A stretch of 64,000 nt of DNA. It comes from Salinilacustrithrix sp034522155 (lineage in GTDB: Bacteria; Actinomycetota; Acidimicrobiia; Acidimicrobiales; Salinilacustritrichaceae). Of this stretch, positions 14,793 through 22,247 are shown one piece after another. Under the pieces are notes generated by a model, which worked only from the letters and a program-made list of their open reading frames with translations, was not told the DNA's origin and did not search any database. Made by a program: the position numbers and the translations under genes. The DNA is taken from NCBI GenBank assembly GCA_034522155.1, contig JAXHLP010000001.1, positions 124,001-188,000 of the forward strand, in the 5' to 3' direction. How positions within the stretch are numbered: position 1 is the stretch's first letter; each line of letters opens with the position of its first letter.

Positions 14793-16817
14793 TCAGCTCG
14801 CCTCGACCGCTCCCCGCCGGAGGTCCTTGATCTCGTCCCGGAGGCGGGCGGCGTACTCGAAGCGCAGCTCCTCGGCGGCCTCGTGCATCTCCTCCTCGAG
14901 GGCGACGATGAGGCGCTCGACGTCGTCCTGGGGCAGCTCGGTGAGCTCCTCGATCCGCTTGCGCTCGGCCGCCGACCGCTTGCGCTTGCCCTTGTCGGGC
15001 ACCGGCGCCGTGCCGTCGCCGCCCCGGAGGAAACTGAGGATGTCGGTGACCGCCTTGCGGATGGTCTGGGGGTCGATGCCGTGCTCCTCGTTGTAGGCGA
15101 GCTGGCGCTGGCGCCGGCGTTGCACCTCGCCGATGGCCCGTTGCATCGAATCGGTGACCCGATCGGCGTACATCACCACCTGACCGTTGACGTTCCGAGC
15201 CGCCCGGCCCATGGTCTGGATGAGCGACGTCTCCGAGCGCAGGAACCCCTCCTTGTCGGCGTCGAGGATGGCGACGAGCGACACCTCGGGCAGGTCGAGG
15301 CCCTCGCGCAGCAGGTTGATGCCGACGAGCACGTCGAACTCACCGAGGCGCAGGGCCCGGAGGATCTCGATCCGTTCGATCGTGTCGATGTTGGAGTGCA
15401 GGTACCGGCACCGGACCCCCTGCTCGAGCAGGTACTCGGACAGGTCCTCGGCCATCTTCTTGGTCAGCGTCGTGACCAGGACCCGCTCGTCGGCCTCGAC
15501 CCGGTTGCTGACCTCCTCCATGATGTCGTCGATCTGGCCCTTCGTCGGCCGCACGAGCACCTCCGGGTCGACGAGGCCCGTGGGGCGCACGATCTGTTCC
15601 ACCACACGGGAGCTCTCCCGGAGCTCGTAGTCCGACGGTGTCGCCGACATGTAGATCACCTGGTCGACCCGCTCGGTGAACTCGTCGAACATGAGCGGGC
15701 GGTTGTCCGCGGCCGAGGGCAGGCGGAACCCGTGCTCGATGAGGATCTGCTTGCGGCTGCGGTCGCCCTCGTACTGGCCGTGGAGCTGAGGCACGGCCAC
15801 GTGCGACTCGTCGATGACGACCAGGTAGTCGTCGGGGAAGAAGTCGAGCAGGGTGTTGGGCGTCTCGCCCGGCCCACGGCCGTCGATCGGCGCCGAGTAG
15901 TTCTCGATGCCGTTGCAGTAGCCGACCTCGGCCATCATCTCGAGGTCGTACTGGGTGCGCATCCGCAGGCGTTGGGCCTCGAGCAGCTTGCCCTCCTCCT
16001 CGAACTGGGCCAGCCGCTCCTGGAGCTCGGCCTCGATCCGGACGATGGCCTTCTCGAGGCCCGCTTCGCCGACGACGTAGTGGGTGGCGGGATAGATGGC
16101 GAGGTCCTCGTGCGTGGACACCTTCTCGCCGGTCAGCGAATCGACCACGGTGATGTCCTCGATCTCGTCACCGAAGAACGTGATCCGCACCGGGTTCTCG
16201 TCGTACGCGGGATGGAGCTCGAGCGTGTCGCCCCGCACCCGGAAGTTGCCGCGGACGAGGTTGGCGTCGTTGCGGTCGTACTGCATGTCGACCAGCTTCC
16301 GCAGGACGTCGCGCTGGTCGTACTCCTCGCCCACCTGGAGGTACAACAGGTTCTCCCGGTACTCCGCGGGCGAACCCAGCCCGTAGATGCAGGACACCGA
16401 CGCCACGACGATCACGTCGCGCCGCGTGAGCAGCGCCGAGGTCGCCGCGTGGCGGAGCCGGTCGATCTCGTCGTTGATGGACGAGTCCTTCTCGATGTAG
16501 GTGTCGCTCGAGGGCACGTACGCCTCGGGCTGGTAGTAGTCGTAGTAGCTGACGAAGTACTCGACCTTGTTGTCGGGGAAGAACTCCCGGAACTCGCTGG
16601 CGAGCTGGGCGGCCAGCGACTTGTTGGGGGCGATCACCAGCGTCGGCCGCTGGACCTGCTCGATGGTCCAGCCGATGGTCGCGCTCTTGCCCGACCCGGT
16701 GATGCCGAGGAGGGTCTGCTGGCGCTCGCCGGCCAGGATCCCCTCGGTCAGCTGTTCGATCGCCTGGGGCTGGTCACCGGCCGGCTCGTAGTCGGCCACC
16801 ATGCGGAACTCGGGCAC
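14793..16817 (-). CDS. uvrB: UvrB excinuclease helicase subunit
   Basis: UvrB verifies damage found by UvrA and recruits UvrC in nucleotide excision repair. The 674-residue protein has all parts. Walker A is GITGSGKSATIGW. The beta-hairpin region is YFVSYYDYYQPEAYVP. Helicase motif II is VIDESH, followed by YMSATPSDYEL and VGINLLREGLDLPEVSL, then QTMGRAARN. The C-terminal UVR domain ends EYAARLRDEIKDLRRGA. The GTG at 16817 (PEFRMVADYEPAGDQP follows) gives normal length; a longer in-frame extension upstream has no family resemblance. It stops 40 bases downstream of the HTTM gene. Unlike uvrA it has no frameshift, which marks where clean sequence begins. Confidence 0.96.
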   Translation of the reverse strand: MPEFRMVADYEPAGDQPQAIEQLTEGILAGERQQTLLGITGSGKSATIGWTIEQVQRPTLVIAPNKSLAAQLASEFREFFPDNKVEYFVSYYDYYQPEAYVPSSDTYIEKDSSINDEIDRLRHAATSALLTRRDVIVVASVSCIYGLGSPAEYRENLLYLQVGEEYDQRDVLRKLVDMQYDRNDANLVRGNFRVRGDTLELHPAYDENPVRITFFGDEIEDITVVDSLTGEKVSTHEDLAIYPATHYVVGEAGLEKAIVRIEAELQERLAQFEEEGKLLEAQRLRMRTQYDLEMMAEVGYCNGIENYSAPIDGRGPGETPNTLLDFFPDDYLVVIDESHVAVPQLHGQYEGDRSRKQILIEHGFRLPSAADNRPLMFDEFTERVDQVIYMSATPSDYELRESSRVVEQIVRPTGLVDPEVLVRPTKGQIDDIMEEVSNRVEADERVLVTTLTKKMAEDLSEYLLEQGVRCRYLHSNIDTIERIEILRALRLGEFDVLVGINLLREGLDLPEVSLVAILDADKEGFLRSETSLIQTMGRAARNVNGQVVMYADRVTDSMQRAIGEVQRRRQRQLAYNEEHGIDPQTIRKAVTDILSFLRGGDGTAPVPDKGKRKRSAAERKRIEELTELPQDDVERLIVALEEEMHEAAEELRFEYAARLRDEIKDLRRGAVEAS

Positions 16818-16857
16818 GTGACGACGATATCCACGTGCCGTGACCCCCGACGACGGG

Positions 16858-18264
16858 TCAGCGGGCCGGACCGAAGGACGGCTGGCACGAGGTGGAGCCG
16901 ACCGTGTCGACGGATCGGAACACCACGAACTTCTGACGCCACTCGGGCCGTCCGCCCTCCGCACCGCCGACGTATCGGACGATCTCCCCGTCGACGACGC
17001 CCTCGACGACGAGACCGGGACGGTCCGCCAGGTAGTCGATCAGCTGCACCTCGGGCAGCAGCCAGGGACTGTCGACGTAGAAGGCGAGGGACGATCCGCC
17101 GGCATCGGTGATCTCCACGAGTCGACCATGACCGTCTCCGAGCGCCGGACCGGACCGGACGAGATAGTGGTTCGACTCCCCGTCGACCATGGCGAGGTTC
17201 GAGTACATGTTCCACCCGTGCCCGCTCTTGAGCTCGAGATAGGGCGTGAGCCCGTTGATCACCGCCAAGACCGGCACGAGATAGAGCCACCGAGGCCGCG
17301 CGAGGCCGACCAGGCGGTGGTCGGGTTCCACCGGACCGGAGCGCAACGCATGGACCACGAGCAGGATGGTGGCCAGGCCGACGGCGATCCAGACGATCAC
17401 CCCGGCCTCCCGCAGGTGGAGCGGCGCCGACCAGCGCCCGGGGCCCGAGGCGAACACGACCACCCCGACGAGCGTGGCCAGCGCGAACCAGCCCAACAGC
17501 TCGGGCCCGGATTCCCACCAGGTCGCGAGCCGAGTGCGGAGCACACCGACGGTGTCGACGATCCGCAGGCGTGTGTCCTCGTCCAGGAAGAGGAGAAAGC
17601 ACACCGCCAGCACCGACGAGAAGTCGAAGAACTGATGGGACCGATCCAGCGCCAGGACCAGGTGGAAGACGAGCGCCACGACCACACCGAGTGGGCGGGT
17701 CCGGCGCAGGAAGAGCAGGAGGGGAATCGACAGCTCGACGGCCGCGACCACGATCGCCACGCCCCGCTCGGGACCGGACGAGAGACCGTCGACCAGACCG
17801 ACCAGGCCCCAGGAGTCGGCCGACTCTCGGAGGTAGAAGACGGCGCAGCTCACCGCCGGCTGGAAGAAGTCGCTGTTGAGCTTCGCGAGCGCCGCGAACG
17901 CGTAGAACACGAGGAGCAGCACGCGGACCGGCCCGGTCAGGCGAACCATCGCGTCTGCCGGCCGCAGGCGCGACCCCAGGACGGCGCCCAACACGACCAG
18001 GGCGATCATGCCCTGGAGCAGCCAGTGGTTGCCGAGGAGCGGTGCCTCGAGCCACACGTTGGTCAACACCGCCAGCGACAGCGGAACAGCCAACCACGCC
18101 GTGCGAGGACGGGCGAGCACCGCGACCGCCGTCAGACCGAGGAGTGCACGCCCCCACTCGGGCGCGAGTCGGGTGTTGCCCGCCAGGTGGAAGAGGACCG
18201 ACGATGCCCACGTCAGGGCGAAGAACGCCCAGAGATCGGCTCGCCGGTCAGTGGGTGAAGTCAC
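16858..18264 (-). CDS. HTTM-like polytopic membrane protein
   Basis: The protein has 468 residues with about ten hydrophobic segments followed by a soluble C-terminal region of about 110 residues. Residues around 112-150 read FYAFAALAKLNSDFF then YLRESADSWGL. This matches the lipid-facing motif of HTTM proteins (the membrane part of vitamin K-dependent gamma-carboxylases and their bacterial relatives). NHWLLQGMIALVVL and LDRSHQFFDFSS are also in keeping with that family. Bacterial HTTM proteins are poorly characterised; a redox or carboxylase-like role is only suggested by the name-giving enzymes. The start codon overlaps the end of coaE by 17 bases, so it is probably co-transcribed with coaE and uvrB. 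Confidence 0.6.
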   Translation of the reverse strand: MTSPTDRRADLWAFFALTWASSVLFHLAGNTRLAPEWGRALLGLTAVAVLARPRTAWLAVPLSLAVLTNVWLEAPLLGNHWLLQGMIALVVLGAVLGSRLRPADAMVRLTGPVRVLLLVFYAFAALAKLNSDFFQPAVSCAVFYLRESADSWGLVGLVDGLSSGPERGVAIVVAAVELSIPLLLFLRRTRPLGVVVALVFHLVLALDRSHQFFDFSSVLAVCFLLFLDEDTRLRIVDTVGVLRTRLATWWESGPELLGWFALATLVGVVVFASGPGRWSAPLHLREAGVIVWIAVGLATILLVVHALRSGPVEPDHRLVGLARPRWLYLVPVLAVINGLTPYLELKSGHGWNMYSNLAMVDGESNHYLVRSGPALGDGHGRLVEITDAGGSSLAFYVDSPWLLPEVQLIDYLADRPGLVVEGVVDGEIVRYVGGAEGGRPEWRQKFVVFRSVDTVGSTSCQPSFGPAR

Positions 18265-18859
18265 CGTCGTTGATTCGGCGCCAGAGGTCCTCGACCTGTG
18301 TACGCAGCTCCTCGTGGCTGCCCGAGTTGTCGAGGACGACGTCGGCCTTGGCCAGCCGGTCCTCCCGGCTCACCTGCCGACCCATACGGGCCCGCGCGTC
18401 CTCGGCGGAGAAGCCCCGGTGCTCGACCAGCCGCTGCACGGCGATCTCGGGGTCGACGTCGACCACGATCACGGCGGCCATGTCGTCCCGCCCGCTCTCC
18501 ACCAGCAGCGGGATGTCCATGATGACGATCTCGTCGGTCTCGGCGAGCTCGGCCAGACGCTCGGCGATCGCCGCACCAACGGCGGGGTGGACGATGCCGT
18601 TGAGGGTGGCGAGCGCCTCGTCGTCGCCGAAGACGATGTCGGCCACGGCCTGGCGGTCGAGCGTCCCATCGGCGGCCACGATCCCGTCGCCGAAGGCCTC
18701 GACCATCTGCTCGAACACGACCTGGCCCGGTTCCTGCAGCTCACGCACCATGCGGTCGGCGTCGACCACGGTGGCGCCCATCTCCTCGAGCATCGCCGAC
18801 ACCGTCGACTTCCCCGAACCGATCCCTCCGGTCAGACCCAAGCTCAGCACGAGCCGCAC
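18248..18859 (-). CDS. coaE: Dephospho-CoA kinase
   Basis: This enzyme catalyses the last step of coenzyme A synthesis, phosphorylating the 3'-hydroxyl of dephospho-CoA. The P-loop LGLTGGIGSGKSTVS is at residues 7-21, followed by VVDADRMVRELQEPG, LDRQAVADIVF, LNGIVHPAV and IPLLVESG. RMGRQVSREDRLAKADVVLDN is the lid and C-terminal motif. At 203 residues it has ordinary bacterial length. The GTG at 18859 is used here; another GTG three codons on (18850) is equally possible. It heads a minus-strand run coaE-HTTM-uvrB. Ten bases upstream on the other strand begins a truncated tadC remnant, so its promoter must lie within that remnant or be very short. Confidence 0.95.
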   Translation of the reverse strand: MRLVLSLGLTGGIGSGKSTVSAMLEEMGATVVDADRMVRELQEPGQVVFEQMVEAFGDGIVAADGTLDRQAVADIVFGDDEALATLNGIVHPAVGAAIAERLAELAETDEIVIMDIPLLVESGRDDMAAVIVVDVDPEIAVQRLVEHRGFSAEDARARMGRQVSREDRLAKADVVLDNSGSHEELRTQVEDLWRRINDGDFTH

Positions 18860-18868
18860 CGTACCTGC

Positions 18869-19206
18869 GGCTCCGCCCTCGCCAACGAGTTCTCCCGTAC
18901 GCTGCGGAAGATGGAGCTCGGGCCGCCCGGCGGCAGGCGCTCGAGAACCTCAAGCGACGCACCGAGGTCCCGGAACCATCGAACTTCATCCTCACACTGA
19001 CCCAGACGGACGCCCTCGGCATGCCGATCGGTCGGGTCCTGAAGACCCAGGCGACCGGGATGCGGCTGAAGCGGCGCGCCTGGACCCGGAAGAAGGCGGC
19101 CGAGCTGGCGGTGAAGACTTCCCTCCCCCTCGTGCCCATCCTGCTGGCCACCTTCATCGTGGTCCTCGGCCCGGCCGGCGCGACCATCGGCGAGGCGTTC
19201 CAGTAG
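18869..19206 (+). pseudogene. Truncated TadC-like (T2SS F family) remnant
   Basis: Only the last ~112 residues of a type II secretion F/TadC-family protein remain, in two frames. SALANEFSRTLRKMELG is in the first; ALENLKRRTEVPE, NFILTLTQTDALGMPIGRVL, KTQATGMRLKRRAWTRKKA and LLATFIVVLGPAG are in the second. They align in order with the intact tadC of this window (GPLSEEFARALGEM..., FILAMLQADTFGVSIAKVL, RTQADEMRVKRRQM, FVVVLGPAVLN). One base is missing near 18920. The N-terminal two thirds are absent, and coaE starts immediately to the left on the other strand. This is a second, decayed Tad component in opposite orientation to the working operon. It stops just before the sensor kinase gene. Confidence 0.75.
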
Positions 19207-19331
19207 CCCGACGCGCCAGCCCCGTCGAGAGCGCCGACGCCTTCCGACAACCGATCCTCATCGTCCGGTGGGGCACGGCGTCGATCAGCCTCGCGCTCAG
19301 CACCGCCGAGGTCACCTCCGGCGACCTGGGC

Positions 19332-20852
19332 ATGGTCGCGTGGTTGGCGGTCGTCATCGGCATCGCGGTCTTCCGCACCCTCAGGCCGATCCGACCCGAG
19401 CCGTCGTGGCGCCGGACCGTCGCCCTGACCACCGAAGCGACCGTCGTGGGGGTTGCCTGCGTCGCCACCGGATTCTTCTCCTCGCCGTTCGCGTTCTCCA
19501 CGCTGGCGCCGGCCGCCATCGCCGGCTTCCTCGGCGGGTTCGCCATCTCACTGCGCCTCGCGAGCGCACTGGCCCTCGCCATCGGCAGCTCGTGGGCGAT
19601 CATCGACACCGAGACCGCAGACGCAGCGAGCACCAGCATCCAGTGGGGCGGCGAGCTGCTCCTGGTGGCCATCATGGCCAGCTACGCCCGACGCATCTCC
19701 AGCGAGGCCGACGAGCGCCGCACCGAGGCCCTCGACCGGCTCGGCCGGCTCGGCGACGCCAACGAGCTGCTGTACAGCCTCCACCAGGTGGCCCAGGAGC
19801 TGCCGTCGTCGCTCGACCTCGACGAGGTCCTCGACTCGACCCTCGACCGGCTGCGCGACCTCATCGACGTCGAGACGGCTGTCGTGGTGATCTACGAGGA
19901 GAGCGACCAGACCTGGACCGTGGCCCGGCGCTTCGGCGCCCGCCTGGCCACCACCATCGCCGCCGACGAGCTCCCGTCCCCGCTCCTCGAAGCGACCAGG
20001 TACGCGACGATCGTGTCATCCCCCAACCTGCTCCGGGCCGGCGGCCCCGGCCTCAGCCCACGGGCATCGTCCGGCCTCTACGCGCCGCTGGAGGCCCGGG
20101 GAAACCTCGTCGGTGCGCTCGTCATCGAGCACAGCGAGGCGTTCCAGTTCGACGCCCGTGACACCGAGCTGCTCCGCGGCTTCGCCGAGCCGGCCGCGCT
20201 CGCCATCGACAACGCCCGCTGGTTCGCCCGGCTCCGCACGGTCGGCGCGGACGAGGAGCGCACCCGCATCGCCCGCGACCTGCACGACCGCATCGGACAG
20301 TCGCTCGCCTACCTCGCCTTCGAGCTCGACCGGATCGTGCGCAAGGACGAGCGGGGCGTGGCCGTGTCCGACGACCTCGACGGGCTCCGCAAGGATGTTC
20401 GCGACGTCGTGCGTGAGGTGCGCGACACGCTCTACGACCTGCGGACCGACGTGTCCGACGAGCGCACGGTCGGCGAAGTGCTGGAGGAGTTCGCCGAGCG
20501 GGTGCACGATCGCTCGGGCATGACCGTGGTGGTGCGGGTCGACGAGACCGGGCGCGTCCCCCGCCTCCAGGAGCGAGAGCTGTGGCGTATCGCCCAGGAA
20601 GCGATCGTCAACGCCGAACGCCACAGCTCCGGGCGCCGCATCGACGTGTTCTGGTTCTCGAACGGCAGCGAGGCCATCGCCGAGGTGCGCGACGACGGCG
20701 TGGGCATGCCCGCCGGCCACATCGGCCGGCTCGACAGCTACGGCATGCTCGGCATGCGCGAGCGGGCCTCGTCGATCGGGGCCACGCTCTCGGTGGAGTC
20801 GCTCCCCAAGCGGGGAGTCACGGTGCGGGCGACGCTGGCGGCCAAGAACTGA
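19332..20852 (+). CDS. GAF-domain sensor histidine kinase (NarL-type)
   Basis: The protein begins with about four membrane helices (for example TVVGVACVATGFFSS, then APAAIAGFLGGFAISL). A linker coiled coil (RISSEADERRTEALDRLG) and a GAF-like domain of about 150 residues follow (DLIDVETAVVVIYEE to AALAIDNARW). The HisKA_3 dimerisation helix has the phospho-acceptor His in TRIARDLHDRIGQSLAY. The HATPase domain has QEAIVNAERHS and VRDDGVGMP. It pairs with the response regulator 62 bases downstream. The ATG 19332 is the first good start, but the preceding in-frame stretch (QPILIVRWGTASISLALS) looks like another helix, so the true start may be near 19,230 with a rare or mis-sequenced codon. The sensed signal is unknown. 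Position next to flp genes suggests pilus control. Confidence 0.85.
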   Translation: MVAWLAVVIGIAVFRTLRPIRPEPSWRRTVALTTEATVVGVACVATGFFSSPFAFSTLAPAAIAGFLGGFAISLRLASALALAIGSSWAIIDTETADAASTSIQWGGELLLVAIMASYARRISSEADERRTEALDRLGRLGDANELLYSLHQVAQELPSSLDLDEVLDSTLDRLRDLIDVETAVVVIYEESDQTWTVARRFGARLATTIAADELPSPLLEATRYATIVSSPNLLRAGGPGLSPRASSGLYAPLEARGNLVGALVIEHSEAFQFDARDTELLRGFAEPAALAIDNARWFARLRTVGADEERTRIARDLHDRIGQSLAYLAFELDRIVRKDERGVAVSDDLDGLRKDVRDVVREVRDTLYDLRTDVSDERTVGEVLEEFAERVHDRSGMTVVVRVDETGRVPRLQERELWRIAQEAIVNAERHSSGRRIDVFWFSNGSEAIAEVRDDGVGMPAGHIGRLDSYGMLGMRERASSIGATLSVESLPKRGVTVRATLAAKN

Positions 20853-20914
20853 GATCCCGGAGTCCTCACCGGTCCGGCACTACCATCCGTTCCGGACCCC
20901 GGGGAAGGAGACCG

Positions 20915-21550
20915 ATGTCGATCCGCCTGATGCTCGCCGACGACCATCGGATGCTCCGCGACACGCTGCGCCGGTCGATGGAGGACGAGGGCTTCGACGT
21001 GGTGGCCGAGGCCTCCGACGGCCTCGAGGCGGTGTCGCTGGCGCTCGAGCACCAGCCCGACGTGGTTCTCATGGACGTGACCATGCCCGAGTTCGACGGG
21101 GTGGAGGCGACCCGTCGCATCGTGGAGCAGGCCCCCGACACCCGCGTCGTCATGCTGACCATGCACGCCGACCGGGACGTGGTGGCCGCCGCCATCCGGG
21201 CCGGCGCCGTGGGCTACCTGGTGAAGGACGTGGGCTTCGACGAGATGGCCGAGACCGTCCGCCAGGCCGCATCGCCCGACGCCAGCGTCTCCGCCGGTCT
21301 GGCCGCCTCCATGCTCAGCGAGGTCGCCGATCTCAGCGAGGGCGACGACGCCGTGATCTCCAAGCGCGAGATCGAGGTCCTCCAGCACATCGCCGACGGG
21401 TGCAGCACGCCCGAGGTGGCCGAGAAGCTCTACATCTCCCAGAAGACGGTCAAGAACCACCTGGCCTCGATCTACGGCAAGCTCGACGCCCGCGACCGCA
21501 CCCAGGCCGTGCTCCACGCCGTGCGCATGGGCATCATCCGGCTCTACTGA
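20915..21550 (+). CDS. LuxR/NarL-family response regulator
   Basis: The 211-residue protein has a receiver domain with LMLADDHRMLRDTL (acidic pair), VVLMDVTMPEFDG (phospho-acceptor Asp) and GYLVKDVGFDEM (conserved Lys). An HTH LuxR domain follows: ISKREIEVLQHIADG then EVAEKLYISQKTVKNHLASI. The ATG at 20915 has a strong ribosome site GGGAAGGAG just upstream. It is the natural partner of the kinase 62 bases upstream. Its targets are not visible, but the next plus-strand genes are the two Flp pilins, 176 bases downstream, so control of pilin expression is a reasonable inference. Confidence 0.93.
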   Translation: MSIRLMLADDHRMLRDTLRRSMEDEGFDVVAEASDGLEAVSLALEHQPDVVLMDVTMPEFDGVEATRRIVEQAPDTRVVMLTMHADRDVVAAAIRAGAVGYLVKDVGFDEMAETVRQAASPDASVSAGLAASMLSEVADLSEGDDAVISKREIEVLQHIADGCSTPEVAEKLYISQKTVKNHLASIYGKLDARDRTQAVLHAVRMGIIRLY

Positions 21551-21726
21551 CCACGCTCCGTCGGGACGGCGTGCCCGATTCTGCGGGCTCGCATCGGCCT
21601 ACCCGGGAGATTGGGCTGAACGACCTATGTAGAGCACACGGAGAGTAGGCGATACTTGTATCTGACAGGAAGCAATCGCTGGTGGGCAACGGGCCCCCGG
21701 CAACCAACTCAGGGAGCAGCCCAACC

Positions 21727-21912
21727 ATGAAGGCTCAGTTCGAAATGTTCACCGCTTGGCTCACCGCTCGCATCAAGAGCGACCGTGGCGCCTCGCTCGT
21801 CGAGTACGCCCTCCTCGTGGCGTTGATCGCCGTCGTCTGCATCGTCGCCATCACCTTCCTCGGTGGCGCCGCCAGCGAGGAGTTCGAGTCGGTCGGTAGC
21901 TCGATCAACTAG
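21727..21912 (+). CDS. flp: Flp/Fap type IVb pilin
   Basis: A 61-residue Flp-family pilin. The short charged leader (MKAQFEMFTAWLTARIKSD) is followed by RGASLVEYALLVALIAVVC, the conserved prepilin segment with the E-Y pair inside the hydrophobic helix. A short C-terminal tail ends VGSSIN. The ATG at 21727 follows an AGGGAG ribosome site at about 21712. Flp subunits are processed by a prepilin peptidase (TadV), not present in this window, and assembled by the Tad machinery encoded at 22-30 kb on the other strand. A second pilin follows 110 bases downstream after a strong hairpin. Confidence 0.93.
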   Translation: MKAQFEMFTAWLTARIKSDRGASLVEYALLVALIAVVCIVAITFLGGAASEEFESVGSSIN

Positions 21913-21954
21913 CGAACCTGATCCGCACGCCGGATCGAGATTCGAAGCACTTCG

Positions 21955-21982
21955 GAGGGCGAGCGCTCGTGCGCTCGCCCTC
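21955..21982 (+). terminator. Perfect 12-bp hairpin between the two flp genes
   Basis: GAGGGCGAGCGC pairs perfectly with GCGCTCGCCCTC across a four-base loop TCGT. A weaker 6-bp hairpin (GATCCG/CGGATC) lies just upstream at about 21920-21936. There is no clear T-run after it, so it may be a partial terminator or an mRNA-stabilising structure that sets different levels for the two pilins. Confidence 0.6.
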
Positions 21983-22021
21983 TGTGGTCTGAAGGGCGAC
22001 AACAACACGGAAGGTCCGAAG

Positions 22022-22222
22022 ATGCGCTCCATCGTTACTCAGGTACACAACCTCATCGGACGAGTGCTCCTCCGCCGGCGCGACGATCGCGGCGCAAGCC
22101 TCGTCGAATACGCGCTCCTCGTCGCGCTGATCGCGATCGTGTGCATCGTGGCCGTCACGTTCCTCGGAGGCGAGACCTCTCAGAGCTTCGAGAGCAACGC
22201 CTCGAGCCTGTTCCGCTCCTGA
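22022..22222 (+). CDS. flp: Flp/Fap type IVb pilin, second copy
   Basis: This 66-residue pilin is nearly identical to the first in its helix (RGASLVEYALLVALIAIVC) but has a different leader (MRSIVTQVHNLIGRVLLRRR) and tail (SFESNASSLFRS). Both have GASLVEYALL, with the Glu expected after the processing site. The start ATG 22022 is preceded by GGAAGG at 22010-22015. Two pilins with the same core and different ends may be major and minor subunits, or products of a tandem duplication. The gene ends 25 bases before the stop of the convergent Tad-linked membrane gene. Confidence 0.92.
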   Translation: MRSIVTQVHNLIGRVLLRRRDDRGASLVEYALLVALIAIVCIVAVTFLGGETSQSFESNASSLFRS

Positions 22223-22247
22223 TCGCGAGCCGCCTGACCGGCTCCGC

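Noticed and set aside
14265..17111. A 948-codon open frame on the plus strand across uvrB
   Set aside because: It is antisense to a fully conserved uvrB, has low-complexity composition with no domain, and arises from the high-GC third-position bias. Only its first ~500 bases carry a real (frameshifted) membrane protein.
22223..22247. Terminator between flp and the tad-linked membrane gene
   Set aside because: The 25-base gap is too short and no stem is clear.
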